From Coprobacillus sp. CAG:605 (GTDB lineage: Bacteria; Bacillota_I; Bacilli_A; RF39; UBA660): a stretch of 7,208 nucleotides of DNA. Location of the stretch: positions 1 through 7,208 of the forward strand of contig HF998218.1 in assembly GCA_000433255.1 (NCBI GenBank), read 5' to 3'. A model generated the notes under the pieces. It was not told where the DNA came from. It saw only the letters and a list, made by a program, of their open reading frames with translations, and did not search any database. The first letter of the stretch is position 1. Every line of letters starts with the position of its first letter. Below are positions 1 through 6,362 of this stretch, piece after piece. The position numbers and the translations under genes are program-made.

Positions 1-196
1 AGCTGGTTCTGGTGGTGGAGGATCAGGCTATATAGGCAATTCCTTAATAACTAACAAGTCAATGTATTGCTACAACTGTAAAGAAAGCAATGCTGAAAGC
101 ACGAAAACCATAACTACAACATGTGTTTCGGAAACTCCAATATCAAACTGTGCTAAAAAAGGTAATGGTTATGTTAGAATAACATATATTGGATAA
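1..196 (+). CDS. C-terminal end of a glycine-rich surface protein (5' partial)
   Basis: This reading frame is open from the window edge (first full codon at base 2) to TAA at 194-196 and gives 64 residues. It begins with a Gly/Ser run (AGSGGGGSGYIGN), continues with a segment carrying four cysteines (a CYNC pair near residues 23-26, then single Cys at about 41 and 50), and ends with KKGNGYVRITYIG. This layout of a Gly-rich stretch, a Cys-bearing insert and a terminal GNGY-[AV]-R-I strand matches, from memory, the end of the glycine-rich domain found in many extracellular Firmicutes proteins. Some of those have prepilin-type N-termini, so a link to the pilin-like gene at 6363 is possible but unproven. 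The protein probably acts outside the cell, where the cysteines could form disulfides. The N-terminus is missing, so the full architecture and function cannot be stated. It converges on the HTH gene with only 5 bp between the stops. Confidence 0.7.
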   Translation, partial: AGSGGGGSGYIGNSLITNKSMYCYNCKESNAESTKTITTTCVSETPISNCAKKGNGYVRITYIG

Positions 197-201
197 TTTA
201 T

Positions 202-486
202 TTAGTTTTCTTTCCAACAAAGATAACTAATAGATACCTTAAATTCTTTAGATAACTTAGATGTAGAAATGCATACTAATCCTTTTTCATATCTTACAAT
301 ACAAGCCTGAGTTACTTCTAAAAAATTAGTAAGATTATCTTGCGATAACTCATTCTTAATTCTTAAATTCTTAATGTTATTTCCTAATACTTTTAAATCA
401 AGCACAGGAATAACATTATTTTTTCTTTTATCATTAGTAAGACCAAGTACATAATCAATAGAGTAGTTAAAATAATTGGCATACAT
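202..486 (-). CDS. XRE-family HTH protein, apparently truncated at its N-terminus
   Basis: From ATG at 486-484 the protein has 94 residues. The C-terminal two thirds form a lambda-repressor/XRE-type helix-turn-helix: LGNNIKNLRIKNELSQDNLTNFLEV, then the recognition-helix region VTQACIVRYEKG, ending in SISYLCWKEN. Ahead of it, YANYFNYSIDYVLGLTNDK looks like the last helix of a second HTH domain; many Bacilli regulators have this HTH-linker-HTH layout, so most of the first domain is missing. An in-frame TTG at 525 would add 13 residues (107 in total), but it lies inside the terminator hairpin of the upstream gene. The ATG has a GGAGG at 504-500, though with a long spacing of 13 bases. No promoter is visible between the terminator and this start. 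It is either a short DNA-binding protein or a decaying relic; the operator it binds cannot be told from sequence. Confidence 0.6.
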   Translation of the reverse strand: MYANYFNYSIDYVLGLTNDKRKNNVIPVLDLKVLGNNIKNLRIKNELSQDNLTNFLEVTQACIVRYEKGLVCISTSKLSKEFKVSISYLCWKEN

Positions 487-509
487 AACTAAAGAGATTC
501 CTCCATAAT

Positions 510-545
510 AAAAAGTTAGAAACAAACACGTTCTAACCTTTTTTT
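510..545 (-). terminator. Intrinsic terminator of the lipoprotein gene
   Basis: Just downstream of the lipoprotein stop, the minus-strand RNA can form GTTAGAA/TTCTAAC (7 bp, 9-nt loop). The stem extends outward through one G·U and four A-U pairs to 12 bp (arms 542-531 and 521-510), with the T-rich 3' side running into TATTAT. The G·U pair exists only in minus-strand RNA; in + RNA it is an A·C mismatch. This favours the minus strand as the functional sense, although the + strand also has a T-run (539-545) after the core stem. The hairpin overlaps the alternative TTG start of the HTH gene. Confidence 0.65.
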
Positions 546-547
546 AA

Positions 548-952
548 TTACTTACTTAAATTTAATTTTTGAGCTTTAATATCTTCAAGACTATGATCCA
601 TCAAATCACTATACATAATAACTTCATCACAATAATAATAAGCAAATTTAAGTGCTTCCTCATGATGATTTTCATCTCTAAAAATAAAAGCCTTACTAGC
701 GGGTATTAATGTATTATCATTATCACCAATATATAATTTAATTGTACTTTGCTCATGACTATAAGTACTATAACCTGAAACATCATAAATTATGGCTTTA
801 TTATTTTCCATAACCACAATGCTGTAATTACTTTTAACTTCTTTTTCAACAGATTCAGAATCACTAGTATCTTTAGAACATGCACTTATAAAGCTCATCA
901 TAACTCCAGCCATAATTAATGATTTTAACTTTAACAAATCCTTCTTTTTCAT
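548..952 (-). CDS. Small predicted lipoprotein of unknown function
   Basis: The 134-residue product starts with a Lys-rich n-region (MKKKDLLKLK), a hydrophobic stretch at about 12-23 and a lipobox ISAC with the acceptor Cys at position 25. It is therefore predicted to be exported, lipidated by Lgt, cleaved by LspA and anchored on the outer face of the membrane. An acidic, Ser-rich linker (about 26-40) precedes a small mixed alpha/beta-looking domain: strand-like segments around SIVVMENNKAIIYDV and STIKLYIGD, then a helix around HHEEALKFAYYYCDEVIMY. I do not recognise a named family and assign no function. The ATG is supported by AAAGGA five to six bases upstream. It has its own consensus promoter and a terminator directly after the stop, so it is probably transcribed alone. 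It is divergent from parE with 244 bp between the starts. Confidence 0.8.
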   Translation of the reverse strand: MKKKDLLKLKSLIMAGVMMSFISACSKDTSDSESVEKEVKSNYSIVVMENNKAIIYDVSGYSTYSHEQSTIKLYIGDNDNTLIPASKAFIFRDENHHEEALKFAYYYCDEVIMYSDLMDHSLEDIKAQKLNLSK

Positions 953-978
953 AAAATTCCTTTCGTTAATTAAATATT

Positions 979-1007
979 ATTATACTTATATAATATACTC
1001 ATGTCAA
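979..1007 (-). promoter_or_regulatory. Sigma-A promoter of the lipoprotein gene
   Basis: On the minus strand there is a perfect -35 TTGACA (1007-1002), a 17-bp spacer and a perfect -10 TATAAT (984-979). Transcription would start near 970-972, leaving an untranslated leader of only about 20 nt that contains the AAAGGA ribosome binding site. Matching the full consensus with optimal spacing predicts strong constitutive expression unless a repressor acts here. Confidence 0.85.
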
Positions 1008-1086
1008 AAACATCTAAAATACAATTTACAATATATAAACAAATAACTGAAATATGTAAGAAATTATATATTTTATCATGTCAAAT

Positions 1087-1116
1087 TTGTGTTAAAAGTC
1101 TTTAAAAAACTAAAAT
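1087..1116 (+). promoter_or_regulatory. Possible promoter of the parE-parC operon
   Basis: The best + strand candidate upstream of parE is TTGTGT (1087-1092), an 18-bp spacer and TAAAAT (1111-1116), which would give a leader of about 75 nt. Both boxes deviate from consensus and the surrounding DNA is almost pure A/T, so chance matches are likely. No better-scoring pair was seen between 1000 and 1196. Confidence 0.3.
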
Positions 1117-1196
1117 TCTATGTTATCCTTATTTAGTGTGATGAACTAAGATAAACAAGCATTACTATAAAAATAAACAACGAAAGGAATGAGTTT

Positions 1197-3101
1197 ATGG
1201 TAAAGTATGATGAATCAAGCATCAAAATATTAGAGGGTTTAGAAGCCGTAAGAAAAAGACCTGGTATGTATATCGGTTCCACTGATAAAAGAGGTCTTCA
1301 TCATTTAGTATGGGAAATTGTTGATAATGGTATTGATGAAGTAATCAATGGCTATGGTAATTACATTAAAATATCTTTAAATAAAGATGGCTCAGTAACA
1401 GTAAGTGATGAGGGACGTGGTGTTCCAATTGGTATGCATGAATCCGGAAAATCAACTCCCGAAGTAATTTATACAATCTTACATGCTGGTGGTAAATTTA
1501 CTGAAGCTGGATACAAAGTATCCGGAGGACTCCATGGTGTAGGAGCAAGTGTTGTAAATGCCTTATCTAAGAGAATGGATGTAACAATCTATCGTGATGG
1601 TTTAATTTCTAACATAACCTTTGAAAATGGTGGTCATGTTAAAGAAAAACTTCATACTATCGGTAAGACTAATAAAACAGGAACCATTGTAACATTCTTA
1701 CCAGATCCTGAAATCTTTAAATCAACTCAATTTTCCTTTACGACCATTGCTGAACGTATGCAAGAATCAGCTTTCTTACTTAGTGGCCTAACTATTGAAG
1801 TTATAGATGAAATTGATAATAAAAATGTTAAATATCATTATGAAAATGGCTTAGTATCCTTTATTGACTATATGAACGAAAATAAAACACCATTACATAA
1901 AGTCATTAACTTTAGCGGTACTAAACAAGGTATTGAAGTAGAAATTGCCATGCAATATACTAACTCTTACTCTGAAGAAATCTTATCATTTGTTAATAAC
2001 GTTAAAACTAGTGATGGTGGAACACATGAAGTAGGTTTCAAAACCGGAATAACCAAAGTATTTAACGATTATGCTAAACAAAATAACTTAGTTAAAGGCA
2101 AAGATAGCGTTTTTGATGGCTCTGACGTAAGAGAAGGCTTATCCGCTGTAATCAACCTTAAAGTACCAGAAGAATTATTACAATTTGAAGGCCAAACAAA
2201 AGGCAAACTAGGTACTCCTGAAGCTAGAACTGCTACCGAAAATGTTGTCTACGATAATCTTCAATTCTTCTTAGAAGAAAACAAAGAAATCGCCTTATCA
2301 ATCATTGAAAAAGCCCAAAAAAGTAAACTAGCTCGTGAAGCTGCTAGAAAAGCCCGTGAAGAAGCTAGAAATGGTAAAAATAAGAACAAAATCGAAAAAA
2401 ATTTATCCGGTAAACTTGCCCCTGCTCAAAGTAAGAACCCTAAAATCAACGAATTATTCCTAGTCGAAGGAGATTCAGCCGGTGGTTCTGCTAAAGGTGG
2501 CCGTGACCGTAAATTCCAAGCCATCTTACCACTTAGAGGTAAAGTTTTAAATACTGCTAAAGCCTCAATGGAAGATATATATAAAAATGAAGAAATAAAT
2601 ACTTTAATTCATACAATTGGTGCTGGTGTTGGCCAAAATTTTGATGCCAGTGAATCAAACTACGACAAAGTAATCATCATGACCGATGCCGATGTCGATG
2701 GTGCCCATATCCAAATATTACTTTTAACCTTCTTCTATCACTATATGCGTGGTCTAATCGAACAAGGAAAACTTTTTATCGCCTTGCCACCACTATATAA
2801 ATTAGATTATGGTAAAAAACATTATTATGCTTATACCGATGATGAATTAAATGAAATAAAAAACAATCATACCGGAAAATATTCTATTCAAAGATATAAA
2901 GGTTTAGGTGAAATGAATGCTGACCAACTATGGGAAACAACTATGAACCCTGATTCTAGAACCCTAATTAGAGTTAACATCACAGATGCCGCCTTAGCTC
3001 AAAAACGAGTAGAAGTATTAATGGGTGATAAAGTCGAACCAAGAAAAGAGTGGATAGACGAAAACGTTGAATTCACCTTAGAAGACGATTATAGAGGGTA
3101 G
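1197..3101 (+). CDS. parE: DNA topoisomerase IV subunit B (ParE)
   Basis: ParE supplies the ATPase and metal-binding parts of topoisomerase IV, which passes one DNA duplex through another to decatenate daughter chromosomes and relax supercoils. The 634 residues cover the whole family. The GHKL ATPase has EIVDN (Glu40 as general base, Asn44 for Mg), DEGRG (Asp71) and the SGGLHGVGAS glycine loop at 109-118. The transducer has the QTK loop at 333-335, whose lysine contacts the ATP gamma-phosphate. The TOPRIM domain has EGDSAGG (Glu424) and the DADVD metal site (Asp497, Asp499, Asp501). The C-terminal part ends with QRYKGLGEMNADQLWETTMNP and GDKVEPRKEWI. GAHIQ after the DAD site, where GyrB usually has HIR, together with the ParC-type partner gene, argues for ParE rather than GyrB. 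The ATG has GAAAGGA 8 bases upstream. The stop lies 7 bp before parC, so the two are co-transcribed. Confidence 0.97.
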   Translation: MVKYDESSIKILEGLEAVRKRPGMYIGSTDKRGLHHLVWEIVDNGIDEVINGYGNYIKISLNKDGSVTVSDEGRGVPIGMHESGKSTPEVIYTILHAGGKFTEAGYKVSGGLHGVGASVVNALSKRMDVTIYRDGLISNITFENGGHVKEKLHTIGKTNKTGTIVTFLPDPEIFKSTQFSFTTIAERMQESAFLLSGLTIEVIDEIDNKNVKYHYENGLVSFIDYMNENKTPLHKVINFSGTKQGIEVEIAMQYTNSYSEEILSFVNNVKTSDGGTHEVGFKTGITKVFNDYAKQNNLVKGKDSVFDGSDVREGLSAVINLKVPEELLQFEGQTKGKLGTPEARTATENVVYDNLQFFLEENKEIALSIIEKAQKSKLAREAARKAREEARNGKNKNKIEKNLSGKLAPAQSKNPKINELFLVEGDSAGGSAKGGRDRKFQAILPLRGKVLNTAKASMEDIYKNEEINTLIHTIGAGVGQNFDASESNYDKVIIMTDADVDGAHIQILLLTFFYHYMRGLIEQGKLFIALPPLYKLDYGKKHYYAYTDDELNEIKNNHTGKYSIQRYKGLGEMNADQLWETTMNPDSRTLIRVNITDAALAQKRVEVLMGDKVEPRKEWIDENVEFTLEDDYRG

Positions 3102-3108
3102 GGAAATA

Positions 3109-5649
3109 ATGGAAAATGAAGTTGTAAAAAGAATACAAGATTATGCCTTAGAAGAAATTATGGGTCTTCGTTTTGGCGCTTATGCTAAAGAAATAATCCA
3201 AGACCGTGCTATCCCTGATGTTAGAGATGGCCTAAAACCCGTTCAACGAAGAATTCTTTTTGACATGTATAAAAATAATAATACTTACGATAAAGGCTAC
3301 ATCAAATGTGCCGCTACTGTAGGAGATGTTTTAGGTAAATGGCATCCCCATGGCGACTCTTCTGTATATGATGCCATGGTTCGTATGTCCCAATGGTGGA
3401 AACAAAATAACATCTTAATTGATATGCATGGTAACAATGGTTCCATGGATGGTGATGGTGCTGCTGCATATCGTTATACCGAAGCTAGACTATCTAAAAT
3501 AGCTGGCGAACTACTAAAAGACTTAGACAAAAATACTGTTGCTTGGGCTCCTAACTTTGATGATAGATTTCTTGAACCAACAGTACTACCTGCTAAATTT
3601 CCTAATTTACTAGTAAATGGTACTAATGGTATCAGTGCGGGCTACGCAACCAATATTCCTCCACATAACTTAGGGGAAATAATCGATGCCACAATAAAAA
3701 GAATCGAATCCCCAAACTGCCGTTTAGAAACAATACTAGATATCGTTAAAGGACCAGATTTTCCAACTGGTGGTATTTGTATGGGCAAATCAGGTATCGT
3801 TGATGCCTTCACTAATGGCCGTGGTAAAGTAATTGTTCGTTCTAAATACACTTTTGAAAAAAATAAAGGTAAAGAACAAATAGTTATTACTGAAATACCT
3901 TTCGAAGTAAATAAAGCTATGATGGTTGCTAAAATAGATTCTATTAGAATAGATAAAAAATTAGATGGTATTGCTGAGGTTAGAGATGAAACTGATAGAG
4001 ATGGTGTTAGAATTGTCATTGACCTAAAAAGTGGTGCTAACAAAGATATTATCATTAACTACTTACTAAAAAATACTGACCTACAAATATCTTATAACTA
4101 TAACATGGTTGCTATCGTAAATCGTCGTCCAATGACTCTAGGAATTATCCCTCTACTAGATGCTTATATAGAACATCAAAGAGAAACTATTATTAAACGT
4201 AGTAGATTCGATTTAGAAGCCTATAAAAAACGTCTTAATATTGTTGATGGCTTCTTAAAAATGATGGATATCTTAGATCAAGTAATCAAAGTTATTAGAG
4301 CATCTAAAAATAAAGCTGATGCTAAAATAAATATTATCAATGAATTTGGTTTTAACGAAGAACAAGCTGAAGCCATCGTTGTCTTACAATTATATAAACT
4401 AACTAACACTGATGTTTTAGCCTTAGAAGAAGAAAGAGATAATCTTCATAAATATATTGAAGCCTTAGAACTTATTCTTTCTAATGAAGAAAAACTTAAA
4501 GAAGTCATGAAATATGAACTACGTAAGATAAAACAAGAATACGCTGTACCAAGAAAAACCCAAATTATAGATCAAGTAGAAGAAATAAAGATTGATACAA
4601 CCGACCTAATTACTAAAGAGAATGTCTTAGTATGTATTACTAATGAAGGTTATATCAAACGTGTATCCCTAAAGAGTTATAACTCAAGTAATGGTGATAG
4701 TACAACCCTTAAACCAGGTGATTATGTAACTAATTTATTTGAAGTATCAACTCTAGATACTATCTTAATATTTACTAATCTAGGTCAATACATCTACGCT
4801 CCAGTACATAGTATCTTTGAAGCTAAATGGAAAGAACTAGGTAAACATATTAATAACTTAGTTGGTGGCTTAAGCGAAGAAGAACATATCGTTGCATCCT
4901 TTGTCTTAGATAACCCTGATCAAGAAATAACTACATTTACTAAAAATGGCTTAGTAAAACGTTCAGTATTTAAAGACTATGTTGTTTCAAGATATACTAA
5001 AGCTATGAGTGCTTTCAAACTTAAAGAAGGAGACTATGTAGTAAGTGTTGAACGAACAACATCACGCACTTTAATGGTTAGCGCTAATGGTTACTATGTA
5101 AATATTGATTCAAGCGAGATTCCAACAGTTGGACCAAGAGCATCCGGTGTTAAAGGTATCGCCCTAAAAGAAGACTACTTAGTAGGAGGCTACTCAATTG
5201 ACAGTACTCATGAATATCTAACTTTAATAACTAATAATAAAACAGCTAAACGTATTAAAATCTCTGAGTTAGAAACCCATAACCGTGCTAAAAAAGGTAG
5301 TAGTCTAATTAAGAAAGTTAAGTCTTTCGACTATCAAATTACTAAGTGTTTACTTACTACAGCAAGAGATGAAGTATGTATCAAAGCTGATAGCGAGATT
5401 AAAACTCTAAAAAATAGTGAAATACCTATTATGGATATGAAATCAACAGGGTCTAATATTTCTAAATATAATATTGACGATGCTTTCTTACCATTTATTA
5501 AACTATCTTACTTAGATAAGAAAAAAGAAGATACTAATGTAGTTAAGGAAGAATCAAAAACCGTAGAAGAAACACCTAAAGAAGATATTCCTGTAGTTAA
5601 ACTAGAACAATCATCATTAGATGAATTCTTCGACGAATTTAAATTTTAA
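3109..5649 (+). CDS. parC: DNA topoisomerase IV subunit A (ParC)
   Basis: ParC is the breakage-reunion subunit; with ParE it forms the A2B2 topoisomerase IV that cuts both strands through a 5'-phosphotyrosyl link. Of 846 residues, roughly 1-490 are the winged-helix/tower/coiled-coil core. The active site is Arg122-Tyr123 in YRYTEARLS. The quinolone-binding region is HPHGDSSVYDAM (79-90); Ser84 and Asp88 align with S. aureus GrlA Ser80 and Glu84, so both drug-contact positions look wild type in character. GTNGISAGYATNIPPHN is also typical. Residues about 500-803 are the beta-pinwheel domain, with blades such as GYIKRVSLKSY, GLVKRSVFKDY and KTAKRIKISEL. The absence of a good GyrA box (QxRGGxG) supports ParC over GyrA. 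A charged tail (804-846) ends in a PIP-box-like QSSLDEFF. Start: ATG with GAGGG just upstream, overlapping the parE stop. Confidence 0.97.
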   Translation: MENEVVKRIQDYALEEIMGLRFGAYAKEIIQDRAIPDVRDGLKPVQRRILFDMYKNNNTYDKGYIKCAATVGDVLGKWHPHGDSSVYDAMVRMSQWWKQNNILIDMHGNNGSMDGDGAAAYRYTEARLSKIAGELLKDLDKNTVAWAPNFDDRFLEPTVLPAKFPNLLVNGTNGISAGYATNIPPHNLGEIIDATIKRIESPNCRLETILDIVKGPDFPTGGICMGKSGIVDAFTNGRGKVIVRSKYTFEKNKGKEQIVITEIPFEVNKAMMVAKIDSIRIDKKLDGIAEVRDETDRDGVRIVIDLKSGANKDIIINYLLKNTDLQISYNYNMVAIVNRRPMTLGIIPLLDAYIEHQRETIIKRSRFDLEAYKKRLNIVDGFLKMMDILDQVIKVIRASKNKADAKINIINEFGFNEEQAEAIVVLQLYKLTNTDVLALEEERDNLHKYIEALELILSNEEKLKEVMKYELRKIKQEYAVPRKTQIIDQVEEIKIDTTDLITKENVLVCITNEGYIKRVSLKSYNSSNGDSTTLKPGDYVTNLFEVSTLDTILIFTNLGQYIYAPVHSIFEAKWKELGKHINNLVGGLSEEEHIVASFVLDNPDQEITTFTKNGLVKRSVFKDYVVSRYTKAMSAFKLKEGDYVVSVERTTSRTLMVSANGYYVNIDSSEIPTVGPRASGVKGIALKEDYLVGGYSIDSTHEYLTLITNNKTAKRIKISELETHNRAKKGSSLIKKVKSFDYQITKCLLTTARDEVCIKADSEIKTLKNSEIPIMDMKSTGSNISKYNIDDAFLPFIKLSYLDKKKEDTNVVKEESKTVEETPKEDIPVVKLEQSSLDEFFDEFKF

Positions 5650-5652
5650 TAC

Positions 5653-5692
5653 AAAATCACTTACTATCATAAAATATAGTAGGTGATTTTTT
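5653..5692 (+). terminator. Terminator-like hairpin after parC that contains the ylbD ribosome binding site
   Basis: Arms 5653-5667 and 5676-5690 pair over 15 bp with a single G·U (5661/5682), an 8-nt loop, and a U-tract completed by TTTTTT at 5687-5692, directly before the ylbD ATG at 5693. The G·U wobble exists only in + strand RNA, which supports selection on this strand. The stem begins 4 nt after the parC stop (5647-5649). AGGTGA at 5681-5686, the only credible Shine-Dalgarno for ylbD, lies in the 3' arm. The element could be a plain intrinsic terminator, a leaky attenuator, or a translational-coupling hairpin opened by ribosomes finishing parC. Confidence 0.75.
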
Positions 5693-6061
5693 ATGGATAA
5701 AAAAGAAGCATTCAAAGACTTTGTACGTAAACACCCAAGTCTTACTAGGTATATTAAAAATCATAATGAAACTTGGCAAAAACTTTATGAAATATATGAT
5801 ATTTATGGCGAAGATGTTAAAGCTTGGGAACCTTATTTTGAAGAGACTAAGAGTACCAATGCGACCCAAAGTACCAGTAACTTTGACTTTAAAGACGTCA
5901 TGAAAAATATTGATTTAAACCAAATACAAGAACATATTAAATCCGCTCAAAAAGCTCTTGGTTTTATCGAAGAACTAACTAGTAAAGGTGCTTCTAACTT
6001 AAACAACTTACCTAAAGGACCCACTAGCCCAAGGCCTTTAAATAAATTCTTTGGAGACTAA
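5693..6061 (+). CDS. ylbD: YlbD-family protein (putative spore coat family)
   Basis: The 122-residue product matches the YlbD family, named after a small B. subtilis protein listed as a putative coat component. The recognisable block is near the N-terminus: FKDFVRKHPSL (7-17), then WQKLYEIYDIYGED (28-41) and AWEPYF (44-49). The middle is a Ser/Thr/Asn linker, followed by a helical segment (DFKDVMKNIDLNQIQEHIKSAQKALGF is the core, split here as DFKDVMKNID and LNQIQEHIKSAQKALGF), and a Pro-rich end (LPKGPTSPRPLNKFFGD). There is no signal peptide or membrane segment, so it is cytosolic. The ATG follows AGGTGA with 6 bases between, inside the hairpin behind parC. ylbE begins 2 bp after the stop, as the two are also adjacent in B. 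subtilis. The biochemical role is not known, and a coat function is doubtful if this organism does not sporulate. Confidence 0.85.
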   Translation: MDKKEAFKDFVRKHPSLTRYIKNHNETWQKLYEIYDIYGEDVKAWEPYFEETKSTNATQSTSNFDFKDVMKNIDLNQIQEHIKSAQKALGFIEELTSKGASNLNNLPKGPTSPRPLNKFFGD

Positions 6062-6063
6062 GT

Positions 6064-6285
6064 ATGAAAATAAACTTACAATATAAAATAAAAAATACTA
6101 AGGGTTATTATGAGTATTTAAAAGATAACTCTTGGTGGATAAAGAATCTCTCCCGTAATCCCGATAGTTTTAATGACTATCAAAACTATCTAAAAGATAA
6201 ATATGAACTACGTACTAGCGATAAGATAAGTAAAGCTATCGATAATATTGATCTAATAAGTAGTTTACTAAGTGCCATAAAGTAG
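6064..6285 (+). CDS. ylbE: YlbE-family small protein
   Basis: The 73-residue product resembles the YlbE-like family of short Bacilli proteins. Its signature is YYEYLKDNSWWIKNLSRNP (15-33), in which the W-[WY]-x-x-LSRNP core is the most characteristic part. The rest looks helical (FNDYQNYLKDKYE, then ISKAIDNIDLISSLLSAIK). There is no signal peptide. GGAGA at 6053-6057, inside the end of ylbD, is 6 bases from the ATG, and the genes are only 2 bp apart, so the pair is transcriptionally and probably translationally coupled. Its function is unknown in any organism as far as I know. The stop codon lies inside the downstream terminator hairpin. Confidence 0.85.
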   Translation: MKINLQYKIKNTKGYYEYLKDNSWWIKNLSRNPDSFNDYQNYLKDKYELRTSDKISKAIDNIDLISSLLSAIK

Positions 6286-6295
6286 TAAATTTTTT
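6262..6295 (+). terminator. Terminator of the ylbD-ylbE unit
   Basis: AGTTTACTA (6262-6270) pairs with TAGTAAATT (6283-6291) over 9 bp with one G·U, around a 12-nt loop, and runs into TTTTTT (6290-6295). The 3' arm starts exactly at the ylbE TAG, so the hairpin is partly coding sequence. The stem is AT-rich and weak, so termination may be partial, but the next gene has its own promoter. Confidence 0.55.
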
Positions 6296-6306
6296 CAAAA
6301 GTCGTA

Positions 6307-6336
6307 TTGACTAATAGCTAAAAGATATTATATAAT
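6307..6336 (+). promoter_or_regulatory. Promoter of the pilin-like gene
   Basis: TTGACT (6307-6312), an 18-bp spacer and a perfect TATAAT (6331-6336) precede the gene. Transcription would start near 6343, just ahead of AAGGAG (6346-6351), which lies 11 bases before the ATG at 6363. The leader is therefore only about 20 nt. Confidence 0.75.
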
Positions 6337-6362
6337 TGATAATATAAGGAGAGTAGAAAAAA

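Noticed and set aside
202..230. Imperfect 12-bp inverted repeat between the convergent genes
   Set aside because: It has one internal T/T mismatch, a 5-nt loop and no T-run on either strand, so it is not supported as an intrinsic terminator.
484..525. TTG start at 525 for the HTH gene, adding 13 residues
   Set aside because: The TTG lies in the loop of the lipoprotein terminator, has no Shine-Dalgarno, and the added residues do not look like the missing HTH helix. The ATG at 486 is a weak but better choice.
1079..1084. Second TTGACA on the minus strand as a promoter
   Set aside because: The nearest TATAAT is only 10 bp downstream and nothing -10-like lies at 16-18 bp.
1189..1196. ATG at 1189 just upstream of the parE start
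   Set aside because: It is out of frame with parE and directly abuts the Shine-Dalgarno; the ATG at 1197 has correct spacing and begins a family-typical N-terminus.
3343..3378. Asp88 in the ParC quinolone-binding region as a resistance change
   Set aside because: The equivalent residue in S. aureus GrlA is Glu84, so the acidic character is kept, and Ser84 is the susceptible-type residue; Asp is a normal family variant.
3642..4055. 137-codon open frame on the minus strand
   Set aside because: It lies wholly antisense to the conserved ParC core, has no family resemblance, and its composition is what the complement of ParC codons gives.
5657..5903. Open frames overlapping ylbD (minus 5657-5869, plus 5721-5903)
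   Set aside because: Both overlap the recognisable YlbD block in another frame or strand, have no ribosome binding site of note, and look like no known protein.
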